Shown here: positions 27,454 through 37,854 of the stretch, piece after piece | How the letters are laid out: each line of letters begins with the position of its first letter | Numbering within the stretch: the first letter of the stretch is position 1 | Origin: Mycolicibacterium gilvum | GTDB taxonomy: Bacteria > Actinomycetota > Actinomycetes > Mycobacteriales > Mycobacteriaceae | Direction of reading: 5' to 3' | Assembly: GCF_900454025.1 (NCBI RefSeq) | Contig: NZ_UGQM01000001.1 | Location: 3,906,001-3,970,000 of the forward strand | DNA length: 64,000 bases | Position numbers and translations under genes: made by a program | Notes under the pieces: model-generated | What the model was told of the DNA's origin: nothing | The model's database searches: none | The model's input: the letters and a program-made list of their open reading frames with translations, nothing else

Positions 27454-28968
27454 ATGCCCGACTCCTCTGCACGCAGCACGTCCCGGAACCGCTTTCCGGA
27501 CCGCTTTCCGACGGTGGCCAACCAGCTGTTTCAGCTCGCCAGCGGGACCGCCACATCCGTCGACCTGGTCCGTCGCTCACTGGCCGCCATCGAGGCCAGC
27601 CAGCCGACCCTCAACGCGTTCCGGGTGGTGCTCGCCGAGCGGGCGCTCGCCGATGCCGCCGAAGCCGACCGCCTGCGCGCCGCGGGACACGACCGTGCCC
27701 GCCGGCCGCTGCTCGGCATCCCGATCGCCGTCAAGGACGACGTCGACGTCGCCGGGGTGCCCACGCGTTTCGGAGCCTCGGGCGAGGTACCCGACGCCGT
27801 CGCCGACGCCGAGGTGGTGCGCCGGTTGCGTGCCGCCGGGGCGGTGATCGTCGGCAAGACCAACACCTGCGAGCTCGGCCAGTGGCCGTTCACCAGCGGG
27901 CCGGCGTTCGGCCACACCCGCAATCCCTGGTCTCGTGAGCACACGCCGGGCGGGTCGTCGGGTGGCAGCGCCGCGGCCGTCGCGGCCGGGCTGGTGGCCG
28001 CGGCGATCGGCTCCGACGGGGCGGGCAGTGTCCGCATCCCCGCGGCATGGACGCATCTGGTCGGCATCAAGCCGCAGCGGGGACGCATCTCGACCTCACC
28101 GTTGCCCGAGGCGTTCAACGGCATCACCGTCAACGGTGTCCTGGCCCGCACCGTCTCGGATGCGGCGATGGTCCTCGATGCGGCGGCGGGCAACGCCGCG
28201 GGCGATCTGCACACCCCCGCCCCGGTCACGGTGTCGGACTTCGTGTCCCGGGCGCCGGGCCCGTTGCGCGTCGCGGTGTCGACCAGGTTCCCGTTCACCG
28301 GATTCCGGGCCACGCTGCACCCCGAGATCCGCTCGGCGCTCGACGGGGTGGCCGACCAGCTCAGCCAGCTGGGCCACACCGTGCTCAACGCCGACCCCGA
28401 CTACACCCTCGGGATGTCGTGGAACTTCCTGGCGCGGTCCACCTCCGGAATCCCGGAATGGATGGACCGGCTCGGCCATCGGGTCACCTGGGACAGCCGC
28501 ACCCGATCCAATGCGCGGATGGGCCGGTTGCTCTCGCAGCACACGTTGCGCAAGGCCCGGGCCCGCGAGGCCGCCGCGCAGCAGCGCATCGGCTGGATCT
28601 TCAACCTCGCCGACGTGGTGGTGGCGCCGACGACCGCGCAGCCGCCGCCGGAGGCGCACGCGTTCGACGGCCTCGGCGGGCTGGCCACCGACCGCATGAT
28701 GATCCGGGCGTGTCCGGTGACGTGGCCGTGGAACCTGCTCGGGTGGCCGTCGATCAACGTCCCTGCCGGCTTCACCTCCGACGGCCTGCCGATCGGGGTG
28801 CAGCTGATGGGCCCCGCCGACAGCGAACCGCTGCTGATCTCGCTGGCCGCAGCGCTGGAGGCCATCAACGGCTGGGCGACGCTGCAGCCCGAGAACTGGT
28901 GGGCGCCACAGCCGCCCACCGAGCCCGATCTGACCGCTCCGGACTCGGTGACCGGTCAGGTCGCGTAA
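27454..28968 (+). CDS. amiA2: Amidase-signature family hydrolase (AmiA2-like)
   Basis: About 504 residues of the amidase signature family. The catalytic Lys lies in IPIAVKDDVDVAGVP. The glycine-serine stretch EHTPGGSSGGSAAAVAAGL holds the cis-Ser, and GSDGAGSVRIPAAW holds the nucleophilic Ser. The C-terminal part ends with WPWNLLGWPSINVPAGF. It hydrolyses a carboxylic amide; the physiological substrate is not known. It corresponds to Rv2363, which has the same position beside recO. Two starts are possible, GTG 27451 and ATG 27454. There is no signal peptide, so it is cytosolic. Confidence 0.88.
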   Translation: MPDSSARSTSRNRFPDRFPTVANQLFQLASGTATSVDLVRRSLAAIEASQPTLNAFRVVLAERALADAAEADRLRAAGHDRARRPLLGIPIAVKDDVDVAGVPTRFGASGEVPDAVADAEVVRRLRAAGAVIVGKTNTCELGQWPFTSGPAFGHTRNPWSREHTPGGSSGGSAAAVAAGLVAAAIGSDGAGSVRIPAAWTHLVGIKPQRGRISTSPLPEAFNGITVNGVLARTVSDAAMVLDAAAGNAAGDLHTPAPVTVSDFVSRAPGPLRVAVSTRFPFTGFRATLHPEIRSALDGVADQLSQLGHTVLNADPDYTLGMSWNFLARSTSGIPEWMDRLGHRVTWDSRTRSNARMGRLLSQHTLRKARAREAAAQQRIGWIFNLADVVVAPTTAQPPPEAHAFDGLGGLATDRMMIRACPVTWPWNLLGWPSINVPAGFTSDGLPIGVQLMGPADSEPLLISLAAALEAINGWATLQPENWWAPQPPTEPDLTAPDSVTGQVA

Positions 28969-28978
28969 TGTGCGGCCA

Positions 28979-29458
28979 ATGAGCATGGTCGTGCGCGCGC
29001 TGCCCGTCGTGGCGCTGGTGGCCGCGGCGGTGGCGGGTGTGCCCGCGGCCCAGGCGGACAATCGGCGCCTCAACGAGAGCGTCGTCGTCAACGTCTACAC
29101 GATCCAGCACAAGCACGGCTGCCAGACCGAGATCAAGATCAACCCGCAGCTGCAGCTGGCCGCGCAGTGGCACGCCAACGACGTGTTGCGCAACCGGGCT
29201 CTCAACGGCGACATCGGATCTGACGGCTCGACCCCGCAGGTCCGCGCGAACAACGCCGGGTTCGTCGGCACCGCCTCGGAGACCGTCGCGATCAATCCCG
29301 CGCTGGCGATCAGCGGGATCGAGATCCTCAACCAGTGGTACTACCGGCCCGACTACATGGCGATCATGTCGAACTGCGCCAACACCGAGATCGGTGTCTG
29401 GTCGGAGAACAGCCTCGACCGCAGCGTCGTCGTCGCGGTCTACGGCCAGCCGGGCTGA
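28979..29458 (+). CDS. Secreted CAP/SCP-domain protein
   Basis: About 159 residues with a signal peptide (ALPVVALVAAAVAGVPAAQA). The mature part has the pattern of a small CAP (SCP-like) domain: NESVVVNVYTIQHKHGCQ, NPQLQLAAQWHANDVLRNR, SETVAINP and a final YGQPG strand. The two cysteines (HGCQ and SNCAN) could form a disulphide. Bacterial CAP proteins are extracellular and of unknown activity. Starts at GTG 28970, ATG 28979 and ATG 28985 are all in frame; 28979 gives a normal signal peptide. It begins 10 bases after the amidase stop, so the two may be cotranscribed, and it is convergent with era. Confidence 0.72.
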   Translation: MSMVVRALPVVALVAAAVAGVPAAQADNRRLNESVVVNVYTIQHKHGCQTEIKINPQLQLAAQWHANDVLRNRALNGDIGSDGSTPQVRANNAGFVGTASETVAINPALAISGIEILNQWYYRPDYMAIMSNCANTEIGVWSENSLDRSVVVAVYGQPG

Positions 29459-29466
29459 CCGCGGCC

Positions 29467-30381
29467 TCAGAACCCCAGCCGGCCCAGCTGTTTGGGGTCG
29501 CGCTGCCAGTTCTTCGCGATCTTCACCCGCAGATCGAGATAGACCCGGGTGCCGAGCAGCTTCTCGATCTGAGTGCGCGCCGCGGTTCCGACCTCACGCA
29601 ACCGCGCGCCCCCCTTGCCGATCACGATGCCCTTCTGCGAGTCCCGTTCGACGTAGAGGATCGCGTGCACGTCGATCAGCGGGTCGTCCTCGGGACGGCC
29701 CGGGCGCTCCTCGACCTCGTCGATCACCACGGCCAGCGAGTGCGGCAGCTCGTCGCGCACACCTTCGAGAGCGGCCTCACGGATCAGCTCGGCCATCAAC
29801 ACTTCTTCGGGCTCGTCGGTCAGTTCGCCGTCGGGGTAGAACGCCGGACCGGGCGGCAGCTTCGAGACGAGCACGTCGGTGAGCACGTCGAGCTGGGTGC
29901 CCGAGGTCGCCGACACCGGCACGATGTCGGCGTCGGGACCGAACAGCTCGCTGACTGCGAGCAGTTGCTCGCCGACGCGGTCTTTGGACACCTTGTCGAT
30001 CTTGGTGACGATCGCGATCAGCGTGGTCCGCGGGGCGACCGCGCGGATCTGCTCATAGATCCACCGGTCGCCGGGCCCGATCTTCTCGTCGGCCGGGATG
30101 CACATGCCGATGACGTCGACCTCGGAGTAGGTGTCCTTGACGAGTTCGTTGAGCCGCTGGCCGAGCAGCGTGCGCGGCCGGTGCAGACCCGGGGTGTCGA
30201 CGAGGACGATCTGGAAGTCGTCGCGGTGCACGATGCCGCGGATGGTGTGCCGGGTCGTCTGCGGACGGTTCGACGTGATCGCCACCTTGGTGCCGACCAG
30301 CGCGTTCGTCAGCGTGGACTTGCCGGTGTTCGGCCTGCCGACGAAACAGACGAAGCCGGAACGGAATTCGGAATCGCTCAC
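29467..30381 (-). CDS. era: GTPase Era
   Basis: 304 residues. The GTPase motifs are G1 GRPNTGKS (residues 15-22), G2 in NRPQTTRH, G3 DTPGL and G4 TKID. The C-terminal KH domain includes ILYVERDSQKGIVIGKGG and YLDLRVKIAKNWQRDPKQL, with the conserved GIVIGKGG RNA-binding turn. Era binds the 3' end of 16S rRNA and assists maturation of the small ribosomal subunit. The start overlaps the stop of the cytidine deaminase-like gene by four bases. The upstream genes (ybeY and phoH) also act on the ribosome or RNA. Confidence 0.97.
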   Translation of the reverse strand: MSDSEFRSGFVCFVGRPNTGKSTLTNALVGTKVAITSNRPQTTRHTIRGIVHRDDFQIVLVDTPGLHRPRTLLGQRLNELVKDTYSEVDVIGMCIPADEKIGPGDRWIYEQIRAVAPRTTLIAIVTKIDKVSKDRVGEQLLAVSELFGPDADIVPVSATSGTQLDVLTDVLVSKLPPGPAFYPDGELTDEPEEVLMAELIREAALEGVRDELPHSLAVVIDEVEERPGRPEDDPLIDVHAILYVERDSQKGIVIGKGGARLREVGTAARTQIEKLLGTRVYLDLRVKIAKNWQRDPKQLGRLGF

Positions 30382-30704
30382 AGCGGCCGGCCCGCGCGGT
30401 CGGTCACGATCACGGCTGCGCCGTCGGAGAGCTCCCGCACCGCCGCGACACCCGCGTCGTCGGCCGAACCGCCCACCAGCACCGCCGCCTCCAAGCCGGC
30501 CGCGCCGCTGGAGACCGCCGCGGCGACCGCCGCCTGCAGCGCGGTCAGCGTCAGCGCGTTCAGACCGACGGGAGCCCCGGCGTAGGTCCGGCCGTCCAGG
30601 TCGCGAACGGCGGCGCCGCTGCCCGCGTCGGCACGGGCCATCGCGCCGCGTGCCAGCACCACCAGCTTCGCGTCTTCGTCGGTCAGCGCGTCAGACTGCG
30701 TCAT
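30378..30704 (-). CDS. Small cytidine deaminase-fold protein, Rv2365c-like
   Basis: 108 residues. The pattern [20 protein letters not shown], then [20 protein letters not shown], then a strand-helix region [20 protein letters not shown] resembles the cytidine deaminase fold. The zinc-binding HAE and PCxxC motifs are missing, so it is unlikely to be an active deaminase. It matches the small M. tuberculosis protein encoded between the corC-like gene and era. It overlaps both neighbours by four bases and is therefore translationally coupled with them. Function unknown. Confidence 0.65.
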   Translation of the reverse strand: MTQSDALTDEDAKLVVLARGAMARADAGSGAAVRDLDGRTYAGAPVGLNALTLTALQAAVAAAVSSGAAGLEAAVLVGGSADDAGVAAVRELSDGAAVIVTDRAGRPL

Positions 30705-31999
30705 TCGTGTCCTTCGTCGTCATCGTTCGGTGGTTCGACGGGGCTGACCAGCACGGTGCCGATCCTGACCCTGCCGCGCGGGTCGGGCCCACCTTCGGCG
30801 CGCAGCCGCAGACCGTCCCATTCGACCTCGGCGCCCGGCAGCGGCACCCGGCCCAACTCGAGGGCGACGAGGCCACCCACGGTGTCGACGTCGAGACCCT
30901 CGTCGAAGTCGATGCCGTAGAGCTCGCTGAGGTCTTCGATGGGCAGACGTGCCGAGACCCGATAGGACAATTCCCCGAGATCCTCGATGGGCGCCACCTC
31001 GTCGGTGTCGTACTCGTCGGCGATCTCACCGACGATCTCCTCCAGCACGTCCTCGATGGTCACCAGCCCCGCGATCGCGCCGTACTCGTCGACAAGCAAC
31101 ACCATGTGCACGCGGTCGCGCTGCATCTCGCTCAGCAGCGCGTCGAGTGGCTTGGAGTCGGGCACGAACACCGGCTTGCGCATCACCGCCGAGACCGCGG
31201 TGTCGCGTCCGCCGTTGTTGGAGTAGTAGGTCTTCTGGACGAGGTCCTTCAGGTACACGACGCCGACGACGTCGTCGACGTTCTCCCCGATCACAGGGAT
31301 CCGGGAGTGTCCGCTTCGCACCGCCAAGGAGGTCGCTTGACCTGCAGTTTTATCACTTTCGATCCACACCATCTCGGTACGCGGCACCATGACCTCGCGG
31401 GCGGCGGTGTCCCCGAGCTCGAACACCGACTGGATCATGCGGCGCTCGTCGTCGGCGACGACGCCGCGCTGCTGGGCCAGGTCGACGACCTCGCGCAGTT
31501 CGATCTCCGACGCGAACGGGCCGTTGCGGAAACCGCGCCCCGGCGTCAGCGCATTGCCGATGAGCACCAGCAACCGGCTGATCGGGGTGAGCACCACCGA
31601 GATCGCCTGCAGCGGAAGGGCTGTCACCAACGCGATGGTGTAGGCGTTCTGGCGGCCCAGGGTCCTGGGCCCGACGCCGACGACGACGAAGCTGACGACC
31701 GTCATGATGGCGGCCGCGGCCATCAGCCCCCGGCTCACGCCCAGGTAGTCGTCGAGGTAGGCGGCCATCAGCACGGTGGCGCTGACCTCACACGTCATGC
31801 GCAGCAGCACGATCAGGTTGATGTAGCGGGGCCGGTCGACCATCAGCCTCAGGAGCCGTACGGCGCCCGGCCGCTCTTCGCGCACCAGCTCCTCGACGCG
31901 TGCGATGGAGACGGTGCTCAGCGCGGCGTCGGTGGCGGCGAACAGGCCGCCGAAGGCCACCAGCACGATCGCGCTGATCAGTTGTCCGACGTTGGTCAC
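30701..31999 (-). CDS. CNNM/CorC-family membrane protein with paired CBS domains
   Basis: 432 residues. The N-terminal DUF21/CNNM membrane domain has about four helices ([20 protein letters not shown] and [20 protein letters not shown]). The two CBS domains cover about residues 200-330 ([20 protein letters not shown] and [20 protein letters not shown]). A C-terminal CorC_HlyC domain follows ([19 protein letters not shown]). Such proteins are linked to magnesium or cobalt transport, usually efflux, with nucleotide sensing by the CBS pair. The older hemolysin label is not supported. The GTG at 31999 is the start. It is the counterpart of Rv2366c. Confidence 0.85.
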   Translation of the reverse strand: MTNVGQLISAIVLVAFGGLFAATDAALSTVSIARVEELVREERPGAVRLLRLMVDRPRYINLIVLLRMTCEVSATVLMAAYLDDYLGVSRGLMAAAAIMTVVSFVVVGVGPRTLGRQNAYTIALVTALPLQAISVVLTPISRLLVLIGNALTPGRGFRNGPFASEIELREVVDLAQQRGVVADDERRMIQSVFELGDTAAREVMVPRTEMVWIESDKTAGQATSLAVRSGHSRIPVIGENVDDVVGVVYLKDLVQKTYYSNNGGRDTAVSAVMRKPVFVPDSKPLDALLSEMQRDRVHMVLLVDEYGAIAGLVTIEDVLEEIVGEIADEYDTDEVAPIEDLGELSYRVSARLPIEDLSELYGIDFDEGLDVDTVGGLVALELGRVPLPGAEVEWDGLRLRAEGGPDPRGRVRIGTVLVSPVEPPNDDDEGHE

Positions 32000-32027
32000 G
32001 GGGCCTCGCCGGGAGTGTCGCTGGGTG

Positions 32028-32564
32028 TCATGGAGTGTCGAAGTATCGGGATTTGTCGAGCAACCTGCGATCCTTCTCGTTCTGCCGGTCCAGATGGTAG
32101 GCCTCGACCTGCTCGGCCACCCACTCCTCGAGTAGTTCGCGCTGCAGCGCGAACATCTCTTTCTCCTCGTCCGGTTCGGCGTGGTCGTAGCCCAGCAGGT
32201 GCAGCACGCCGTGCACCGTGAGCAACGCGAGTTCCTGCCCCAGCGTGTGGCCGGCGTCGGCGGCCTGTTTGGCGGCGAACTCCGGGCACAGCACGATGTC
32301 GCCCAGCATCGACGGACCCGGCTCGGGGGTGTCGGGACGGCCCCCGGGTTCGAGTTCGTCCATCGGGAAGCTCATCACGTCGGTCGGACCGGGCAGGTCC
32401 ATCCAGCGCATGTGCAGATCGGCCATCGCCGCGGTGTCGAGCAGCACCATCGACAGTTCCGCGGCGGGGTTGACGTCCATCTTGCGGATCACGAAGCGGG
32501 CGACGCTGACGAGTTCGGATTCGGATACGTCGATGCCCGACTCGTTGGACACCTCAATGCTCAT
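32028..32564 (-). CDS. ybeY: Endoribonuclease YbeY
   Basis: 178 residues with the zinc motif [11 protein letters not shown] (His118, His122, His128) and the preceding conserved segments [10 protein letters not shown] and [10 protein letters not shown]. YbeY is a metal-dependent endoribonuclease needed for 16S rRNA 3' end maturation and ribosome quality control. The C-terminal tail after the motif (about 50 residues, charged) is longer than in E. coli, as in other mycobacteria. It lies 15 bases downstream of phoH and 28 bases upstream of the corC-like gene on the same strand. Confidence 0.96.
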   Translation of the reverse strand: MSIEVSNESGIDVSESELVSVARFVIRKMDVNPAAELSMVLLDTAAMADLHMRWMDLPGPTDVMSFPMDELEPGGRPDTPEPGPSMLGDIVLCPEFAAKQAADAGHTLGQELALLTVHGVLHLLGYDHAEPDEEKEMFALQRELLEEWVAEQVEAYHLDRQNEKDRRLLDKSRYFDTP

Positions 32565-32579
32565 GTTCTCTCAGTCCTG

Positions 32580-33641
32580 TCAGCGTCGCGGACGACCAGG
32601 GCCCGACGCGCGCCGCTGAGCCCGGTTCATCAGCGTCGGTTCCTCGAATTTCGAGTAGGCGTCCACGATTTCGGAGACCAACCGGTGGCGCACGACGTCG
32701 GCGCTGGTGAGTTCGGCGAAGTGGATGTCGTCGACGTCGCCCAGCACCCGCATCGCGGTGTTGAGGCCCGACGGTGCGCCGCCGGGCAGGTCGACCTGCG
32801 TGATGTCGCCAGTGACGACCATCTTCGAGCCGAAGCCCAACCGGGTCAGGAACATCTTCATCTGTTCGCCGGTGGTGTTCTGCGCCTCGTCGAGAATGAT
32901 GAACGCGTCGTTGAGCGAACGTCCGCGCATGTAGGCCAGCGGCGCCACCTCGATGACGCCCGCGCTCATCAGCTTCGGGATCAGCTCCGGGTCCATCATG
33001 TCGTGCAGCGCGTCATACAGCGGCCGCAGGTAGGGGTCGATCTTCTCGCTCAGCGTTCCCGGCAGAAAGCCAAGGCGCTCACCGGCTTCCACCGCGGGGC
33101 GGGTCAGGATGATGCGGCTGACCTGTTTGCCCTGCAGCGCGCTGACCGCCTTGGCCATCGCCAGGTAGGTCTTGCCGGTGCCGGCCGGGCCGATGCCGAA
33201 CACGATGGTGTGGGTGTCGATCGCGTCGACGTAGCGTTTCTGGTTCAACGTCTTGGGACGGATCGTCTTGCCGCGCCGCGACAGGATGTCCAACGTGAGC
33301 ACCTCGGCGGGTGACTCCTCGACGGTGCCGTCCTGCATGCCGGCCAGCATCGCGACCGTGTGACGCACCGCGTCCGGGGTCAGCGTCTGCCCGCTGGCGA
33401 CGACGGCGACCAGCTCCGAGACGGCCCGTTCGGCCAGCGCGACGTCATCGGGTTCCCCGGTGAGCGAGATCGCGTTGCCGCGGACGTGGATGTCGGCGGT
33501 GAGCAGCCGTTCGAGGGCGCGCAGATTCTCGTCGGAGGATCCCAGCAGACCCATGATCAGTCCCGGCGGCACGTCGATCCGGCTGCTACTGCGCGCTGAC
33601 GACTGCGATGCGTCCGAGCTTGCATTCTCGCGGGGCGCCAC
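32580..33641 (-). CDS. phoH: PhoH-like ATPase
   Basis: 353 residues. An N-terminal KH-like region ([20 protein letters not shown]) precedes the PhoH ATPase core with Walker A GPAGTGKT (residues 151-158), Walker [11 protein letters not shown] and GDITQVDLP. PhoH proteins are predicted RNA-linked ATPases; the neighbourhood with ybeY and era supports a role in RNA or ribosome metabolism. The ATG at 33641 opens the phoH-ybeY-corC-like-cdd-like-era run. Length and motifs match Rv2368c. Confidence 0.94.
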   Translation of the reverse strand: MAPRENASSDASQSSARSSSRIDVPPGLIMGLLGSSDENLRALERLLTADIHVRGNAISLTGEPDDVALAERAVSELVAVVASGQTLTPDAVRHTVAMLAGMQDGTVEESPAEVLTLDILSRRGKTIRPKTLNQKRYVDAIDTHTIVFGIGPAGTGKTYLAMAKAVSALQGKQVSRIILTRPAVEAGERLGFLPGTLSEKIDPYLRPLYDALHDMMDPELIPKLMSAGVIEVAPLAYMRGRSLNDAFIILDEAQNTTGEQMKMFLTRLGFGSKMVVTGDITQVDLPGGAPSGLNTAMRVLGDVDDIHFAELTSADVVRHRLVSEIVDAYSKFEEPTLMNRAQRRASGPGRPRR

Positions 33642-33695
33642 GTGGAGTTTTCTGCCTGCTTTCTGGGTCGCGTTGTCGTCGGCGAAAGCCCCAGT

Positions 33696-36569
33696 TTAGC
33701 CCTGCTGCCCGCCGACGCCCAATGCCTGTTGCTGCGGGCGCGGACGCAGCGGCCGCGACCGCACCACCAGCGGCCACCAGAACCACCGGCCCAGCAGCGT
33801 CGCGATCGACGGCATCATGAACGCGCGCACGATGAACGTGTCGAACAGCAGTCCGAGCCCGATCGTGGTCCCGACCTGCGCGATGACCTTCAGGTCGCTG
33901 ACCACCATGGACGCCATCGTCAGCGCGAACACCACGCCTGCCACCGAGACCACGCTGCCGGTACCGCCGATGGCACGGATGATGCCGGTCTTGATCCCGG
34001 CGCCGATCTCCTCCTTGAACCTCGACACCAGCAGCAGGTTGTAGTCCGATCCGACCGCGATCAGCGCGATGATCGACATCACCAGCACCATCCAGTGCAG
34101 CTCCACGCCGAGCAGGTGCTGCCAGATCAGCACCGAGACGCCGAAGGACGCGCCGAGCGAGAGCGCCACCGTCCCGACGATGACGACGGCGGCGACGAGG
34201 CTGCGCGTCAGCACCAGCATGATGACCAGGACCAGGCACAACGCGGACAGGATCGCGATCATCATGTCGTAGCGGGAGCCGTCGGACATGTCCTTGAAGG
34301 TGGCGGCGGTGCCACCCAGCTGGATCTGCGCGTTCTCCAGCGGCGTGCCCTTGAGCGCCTCGATCGCGGCGATCTTGATGGGTTCGACGCGGGCGAGCGC
34401 CTCCGGGGTGGTCGGGTCGCCGCGGTGGGACACCAGCATCCGGACGGTCTTGCCGTCGGGCGAGAAGAAGCTCTCCATGGCCCGCTTGAAGTCCTCGTTC
34501 TCGAACACCTCGGGTGGCAGGTAGAAGGAGTCGTCGTTCTTCGCCTCGTCGAAGGCCTTACCCATCTCCGTCGAGTCCTGGGTCAGCTCGTCCATCTGGT
34601 CGTAGAAGCCGCCCATGGTGGCGTACGTCGTGAGCATCATCTGACGCATGCTCTCCATCGTCTCGATCATCGGCGGGAACGTCGCGAGCATCTGCGGCAG
34701 CAGCGACCGCATCGTCTCCATGTTCACCAGCGCCTTGTCGAACGACTCGGTCATGGTGCTGATGCCGTCCATCGAGTCGAACAGCGATCGGAAGGACCAG
34801 CACAGCGGGATGTTGTAGCAGTGCGGTTCCCAGTAGAAGTAGTTGCGGATCGGCCGGAACTGGTCGTCGAAGTTGGCCACCATGTCACGGATCTGATGCA
34901 CCGTCTGCTGCATCTCGGTGAAGTCGTCGATCATCACCGTGGTCACTTCCGACAACCGGGTCATCAGCCCGTACATCGTCCTCATGGTCCCGAGCGTCTT
35001 GCCGAGGTTGTCGGCCTGGGTCCGCATGTCGTCCATGCGATCCTGCATCAGCTTCATGTTCTGCTGCTGGCCGACACCCTGCATGCTGATCAGGAACGGG
35101 ATCGAGGTCTTCGCGATCGGTGAGCCGTCCGGGCGGCTCGGCGCCTGCACCCGGGCCACTCCCTCGACGGCGAACACCCGCTTGGCGAGGCGGTCGAGGA
35201 CCAGGAAGTCGGCCGGGTTGCGCAGGTCGCGGTCTGCCTCGACGATCAGGATCTCGGGACTCATCCGCGACAGCGTGAAATGCTGTGTGGCAGCCTGCAG
35301 CCCGGCGTTGGCGGGGATCGACTCCGGAACGTAGCGGGTGTCGTCGTAGCTCGTCTGGTAGCCCGGCAGTGCCGCCAATCCGACCAGGGCCAGCGCCAGG
35401 GAAGCCACCAGGATGGGGCCGGGCCAGCGCACCACCATCGTGCCGATGCGACGCCACGCGCGAATCCGCATGGCGCGCTTGGGTTCGAGCAGATTGAACC
35501 GGCTTCCGACCGTGACGATCGCAGGGCCCAGTGTCAGGGCGACGGCCACACCCGCGGCGATACCGACTGCACACGGGATGCCCATGCTCTGGAAATAAGG
35601 CATCCGCGTGAAGGACAGGCACAGCATCGCGCCGGCGATCGTCAGCCCCGAACCCAGCACCACGTGCGCGGTGCCGTGGAACATCTCGTAGTACGCCTCT
35701 TCGTGGTCGGCGCCCGACGCCCGCGCCTCCTGGTAGCGCCCCACCAGGAAGATCGCATAGTCGGTTCCGGCCGCGACGGCCAGCGAGATGAGCAGGTTGG
35801 TGGCGTACGTCGACAAACCGATGACGCCGACGTGGGCGAGCGCGGCGACGACACCGCGGGCGACCAGCAGCTGGATGCCGACGACGACGAGCAGAAGCAG
35901 CACCGTCGAGATCGACCGGTAGAAGAACAGCAGCAGCACGATGATCACCACGAAGGTGACCAGCAGGACCAGCGCCATGCTGCGCTCACCGGCGATGTTG
36001 ACGTCGGCGATCAGTGCCGCCGGCCCGGTCACGTGCACTGTGACCCCGGGCGGAGGCGGCGAGTTCGCGACGATGTCGCGCACCGCGGCCACGGCCTCGT
36101 TCGATTCGGTCTCACCCATGTTGCCCGCGAGGTTGAGAGTCGCGTAGGCGGCCCTACCGTCGCTGCTCTGGGCCGCGGCCTCGGTCAGAGGATCGCCCCA
36201 CGTGTCCTGGATGTTGCGGACGTTCTCGGTGTCGGCGAGCAGCGCGGCGATCAGGCCGTCGTAGTACTCGTGCGCGTCGTCACCGAGGGGCTGGTCGGTC
36301 TCGCTCTCCAGCACGATGAGCGCGATCGAGTCGGAGTCGGATTCCTCGAACAGCCGGCCCATGTCGGCCATCGCCTGCATCGACGGCGCGTTGCTCGGGC
36401 TCATCGACACCGCGTTCTTCGCGGCGACGACCTCCAACTGCGGCACCAGCGCATTGAGCGCCACGGCCAGCAGCAGCCAGCCCAGGATGATCGGCACGGC
36501 CAGGCGGCGGATCCACCGGGCGACGGACCGTGGCGTGCGCAGTGCGGCGCGGTCCCGAGAGGAGGACAT
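33696..36569 (-). CDS. mmpL: MmpL-family RND transporter, probable siderophore exporter
   Basis: 957 residues with the MmpL plan: one N-terminal helix ([20 protein letters not shown]), a periplasmic domain, five helices, a second large periplasmic domain with many Met and Gln residues forming a long coiled hairpin, then five helices. The proton-relay Asp-Tyr pairs are seen in [18 protein letters not shown] and [13 protein letters not shown]. The start is ATG 36569, sharing one base with the mmpS stop (TGATG). M. tuberculosis MmpL4 and MmpL5, each paired with an MmpS, export mycobactin. The pairing, the upstream IdeR-like box and the adjacency to mbt genes support the same role here; the exact number is not assigned. 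Confidence 0.85.
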   Translation of the reverse strand: MSSSRDRAALRTPRSVARWIRRLAVPIILGWLLLAVALNALVPQLEVVAAKNAVSMSPSNAPSMQAMADMGRLFEESDSDSIALIVLESETDQPLGDDAHEYYDGLIAALLADTENVRNIQDTWGDPLTEAAAQSSDGRAAYATLNLAGNMGETESNEAVAAVRDIVANSPPPPGVTVHVTGPAALIADVNIAGERSMALVLLVTFVVIIVLLLFFYRSISTVLLLLVVVGIQLLVARGVVAALAHVGVIGLSTYATNLLISLAVAAGTDYAIFLVGRYQEARASGADHEEAYYEMFHGTAHVVLGSGLTIAGAMLCLSFTRMPYFQSMGIPCAVGIAAGVAVALTLGPAIVTVGSRFNLLEPKRAMRIRAWRRIGTMVVRWPGPILVASLALALVGLAALPGYQTSYDDTRYVPESIPANAGLQAATQHFTLSRMSPEILIVEADRDLRNPADFLVLDRLAKRVFAVEGVARVQAPSRPDGSPIAKTSIPFLISMQGVGQQQNMKLMQDRMDDMRTQADNLGKTLGTMRTMYGLMTRLSEVTTVMIDDFTEMQQTVHQIRDMVANFDDQFRPIRNYFYWEPHCYNIPLCWSFRSLFDSMDGISTMTESFDKALVNMETMRSLLPQMLATFPPMIETMESMRQMMLTTYATMGGFYDQMDELTQDSTEMGKAFDEAKNDDSFYLPPEVFENEDFKRAMESFFSPDGKTVRMLVSHRGDPTTPEALARVEPIKIAAIEALKGTPLENAQIQLGGTAATFKDMSDGSRYDMMIAILSALCLVLVIMLVLTRSLVAAVVIVGTVALSLGASFGVSVLIWQHLLGVELHWMVLVMSIIALIAVGSDYNLLLVSRFKEEIGAGIKTGIIRAIGGTGSVVSVAGVVFALTMASMVVSDLKVIAQVGTTIGLGLLFDTFIVRAFMMPSIATLLGRWFWWPLVVRSRPLRPRPQQQALGVGGQQG

Positions 36570-36988
36570 CACGTCGCCTTGCTGAAGCAGTAGATGTAGG
36601 CGGTGTAGTTGTGGATGGTGCGTTCGTCCTTGAGTTCCCCGTCGGACAGGATCCGGCACCCGATGAAGTCACCGTCGCCTTGGGCGACGATGTTGCCCAC
36701 CATCGCCGGGGAGTCCGTCTCGACCTCGATCGCCCACGGCAGAGGCGCGCCGATGATCTGGTTCGGGTCGCCTTCGTCGTCGATGTAGTTGATGTCGGCG
36801 GTCGCGCCGGGTTCTCCGAAGATCTCGTAGCGCACGATCTTCGGGTCGGACTTGTTGGTGTCGGCGGACATGCTGCCGGCGTAGGTGGGCAGCGGATGCG
36901 ACGCGAACATGTTGCGGAGCCGCCAGACCGTGAAGCCGGCCACGAGGAGCACGATCACGAGAACGAGGGGTATCCACGCTCGGCTCAA
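36569..36988 (-). CDS. mmpS: MmpS-family accessory protein
   Basis: About 139 residues. One membrane helix near the N-terminus ([20 protein letters not shown]) is followed by an extracytoplasmic beta-rich domain ([20 protein letters not shown] and [20 protein letters not shown]) and a cysteine pair (GCRILSDG and YIYCFSKAT). MmpS proteins act as periplasmic partners of MmpL exporters. The TTG at 36988 is taken as start, but no ribosome site suits it. Four codons upstream an ATT at 37000 has AGAAGGA at ideal spacing and would add LTR, giving the usual MmpS beginning. An IdeR-like box lies 57 bases before the TTG. Confidence 0.87.
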   Translation of the reverse strand: MSRAWIPLVLVIVLLVAGFTVWRLRNMFASHPLPTYAGSMSADTNKSDPKIVRYEIFGEPGATADINYIDDEGDPNQIIGAPLPWAIEVETDSPAMVGNIVAQGDGDFIGCRILSDGELKDERTIHNYTAYIYCFSKAT

Positions 36989-37044
36989 TCGGGTGAGAAT
37001 CGGAAGTCCTTCTGGGTCGGGCGCACCCTCGGCGGGCCTTCTAT

Positions 37045-37063
37045 GGAGGGAAGGCTAACCTAT
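37045..37063 (-). promoter_or_regulatory. IdeR-like iron box upstream of mmpS-mmpL
   Basis: GGAGGGAAGGCTAACCTAT matches the mycobacterial IdeR box (TWAGGTWAGSCTWACCTWA) at 15 of 19 positions, with the right half almost perfect. A TAGATA on the minus strand (about 37061-37066) could be the -10 it overlaps. Iron-loaded IdeR would then repress the exporter, as it does mmpS4-mmpL4 in M. tuberculosis. Confidence 0.6.
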
Positions 37064-37082
37064 CTAACTTCCGGCCGGGGAA

Positions 37083-37838
37083 CTACCCCCGGGGGGTTTG
37101 GTCCGACCAGCGCCCGGTCAGCACACCGAGTGCGCCGAGCGCCACCGCGGCGGCTGTCGACGTCCGCAGCACCGTCGGACCGAGCCGCACCGCCATCGCG
37201 CCCGCGTCGGTCAGCGCGGCCAGTTCCTCGTCGGCGACTCCGCCTTCCGGACCGACGACGAGGGTCAGCGATCGCGCCGTCAGGTCGGCTTCGGTCAGCG
37301 GCCGGGTGGCCGACTCGTGCAGCACCAGCACGGTCGCGGGACCCGCGTCGCGGGTGAATCCGACGAGATCCTGCGTCGAGACCGGCCCGCGAACCTCGGG
37401 GATGTGGGGGCGTCGCGATTGCCGCGCCGCCGACCGGGCGACCGCGCGCCAGCGTCGGAGGCCCTTGTCCACCTTGGCCGCCCCGTCCCAGCGGGCGACG
37501 CAGCGGGCCGCCTGCCAACCGAGGAACGCATCCGCGCCGGCCTCGGTGGCCAGCTCGATCGCCAGCTCGGAGCGATCGGATTTGGGTAGCGCCTGCACGA
37601 CGGTGACCGCCGGCGTCGGCACCGGCACCAGGATCCGGTCCTGAACACGAGCGCTCAGGTGGCCCTTTCCCACGTCCTCGACGACGCAGTGCGCGACGGC
37701 GCCGGCGCCGTCGGACAGGTCCAGATGCTCGCCGACCCGGGTCCGGCACACGGTGGCCGCGTGGTGGCCCTCGTCCCCGTCGACGACCGCGAGTTCGCCG
37801 GCGCCGGGGAGGGAATCGACGTAGAAGAGACTCCTCAC
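37083..37838 (-). CDS. rsmE: 16S rRNA m3U1498 methyltransferase RsmE
   Basis: 251 residues. The N-terminal PUA-like part starts [20 protein letters not shown] and [20 protein letters not shown]. The C-terminal SPOUT methyltransferase has [38 protein letters not shown] and [18 protein letters not shown], in which the knotted AdoMet-binding loop GPEGG and [12 protein letters not shown] are diagnostic. It methylates U1498 of 16S rRNA. The GTG at 37838 lies 17 bases after the dnaJ2 stop, so the two are likely cotranscribed (Rv2372c, Rv2373c). Confidence 0.93.
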   Translation of the reverse strand: MRSLFYVDSLPGAGELAVVDGDEGHHAATVCRTRVGEHLDLSDGAGAVAHCVVEDVGKGHLSARVQDRILVPVPTPAVTVVQALPKSDRSELAIELATEAGADAFLGWQAARCVARWDGAAKVDKGLRRWRAVARSAARQSRRPHIPEVRGPVSTQDLVGFTRDAGPATVLVLHESATRPLTEADLTARSLTLVVGPEGGVADEELAALTDAGAMAVRLGPTVLRTSTAAAVALGALGVLTGRWSDQTPRG

Positions 37839-37854
37839 GCGACGCGCCGGCCCG

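Noticed and set aside
30378..30704. Active cytidine deaminase
   Set aside because: The fold is suggested, but the zinc-binding HAE and PCxxC motifs are absent.
30701..31999. Hemolysin, as the family is sometimes named
   Set aside because: The CNNM membrane domain, CBS pair and CorC_HlyC domain point to ion transport; nothing suggests a toxin.
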